A DNA stretch of 6,239 nucleotides from positions 453 to 6,691 of the forward strand of contig DNCF01000237.1 of NCBI GenBank assembly GCA_003484545.1, written 5' to 3'. Every line of letters begins with the position of its first letter. Within the stretch, counting starts at the first letter, position 1. The stretch comes from Massilia sp. (GTDB taxonomy: Bacteria; Pseudomonadota; Gammaproteobacteria; Burkholderiales; Burkholderiaceae_D). Below the pieces are notes generated by a model. The model had not been told where the DNA came from and made no database searches. It saw nothing but the letters and a program-made list of their open reading frames with translations. This document shows, in pieces, positions 6,034-6,239 of this stretch. The translations under genes and the position numbers were made by a program.

Positions 6034-6239
6034 ATGAAAATATCCCAACGCGCCCAGGCCATCGATCCCTTCTTCGCCATGGAATTCGGCAAGCATGCCG
6101 CCGCCCTGGAAGCGCAAGGCCACCACGTGATCAAGCTCAGCCTGGGCGAGCCCGACTTCGGTCCGCCGCCCGCCGTGCTGGAGGCGGCGCGCACGGCGGT
6201 CGACGGCGCCTTGCCTTATACCGGCGCGCTCGGCACCGC
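6034..6239 (+). CDS. PLP-dependent class I/II aminotransferase, N-terminal part (cut by window edge)
   Basis: The 68 complete codons visible match the start of fold-type I aminotransferases related to aspartate aminotransferase. They include AIDPFFAMEFGKHAAALEAQ (9-28), then VIKLSLGEPDFGPPPAVLEA (32-51) with the typical G-E-P-D-F motif, and PYTGALGT (61-68), where the family usually has Y-T-x-x-x-G. The PLP lysine lies beyond the window edge. The reaction would be PLP-dependent transfer of an amino group between an amino acid and a 2-oxoacid; the exact substrate cannot be told from this part. The start is the first ATG, with only a weak GGAA (6023-6026) before it. It is separated from the operon by 145 bases that hold its own candidate -10 box, so it is probably an independent transcription unit. 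Confidence 0.9.
   Translation, partial: MKISQRAQAIDPFFAMEFGKHAAALEAQGHHVIKLSLGEPDFGPPPAVLEAARTAVDGALPYTGALGT

Overview
The window looks like chromosomal DNA from a GC-rich betaproteobacterium, most likely in or near the Oxalobacteraceae (Massilia/Duganella type). I base this on the strong G/C bias at third codon positions, the style of the PilD prepilin peptidase at the left edge, and the class I aminotransferase at the right edge. The taxon is an inference from protein style; no search was run.

Layout. (1) Positions 1-826, minus strand: most of pilD, the type IV prepilin leader peptidase/N-methyltransferase, cut at its C-terminus by the window edge. (2) Positions 827-1134: a divergent intergenic region, visibly more AT-rich than the rest, with several small dyads and repeats and candidate promoters facing both ways. 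(3) Positions 1135-5888, plus strand: three genes spaced 49 and 55 bases apart, each with a good Shine-Dalgarno sequence, read here as one operon. They encode a 982-residue SIR2-STAND-TPR protein, a 331-residue membrane protein with three predicted segments, and a 234-residue protein with a peptidoglycan-binding domain and a Cys/His cell-wall amidase domain but no signal peptide. (4) Positions 5889-6033: an intergenic region with a strong GC hairpin, an overlapping 14-base palindrome and a TATAGAAT box. (5) Positions 6034-6239: the start of a PLP-dependent class I/II aminotransferase, cut by the right edge.

The middle operon is the part of interest. The first protein has the architecture of an antiphage sentinel: an N-terminal SIR2-family NADase effector, a central STAND/NB-ARC-type ATPase switch and a C-terminal TPR-like sensor. 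This is the general plan of Avs5-like and other SIR2-STAND defence proteins. Known SIR2-STAND systems, as I recall them, act as single genes. Here the sensor is followed by a membrane protein and an endolysin-like enzyme that lacks any export signal of its own. A working hypothesis is a multi-gene abortive-infection or self-lysis unit: the sensor detects an invader and depletes NAD+, while the membrane protein and wall hydrolase add a holin/endolysin-like second effector or a membrane-tethered checkpoint. The flanking genes look like housekeeping functions, so the operon looks like accessory cargo, although no integrase, transposase or attachment repeat is visible.
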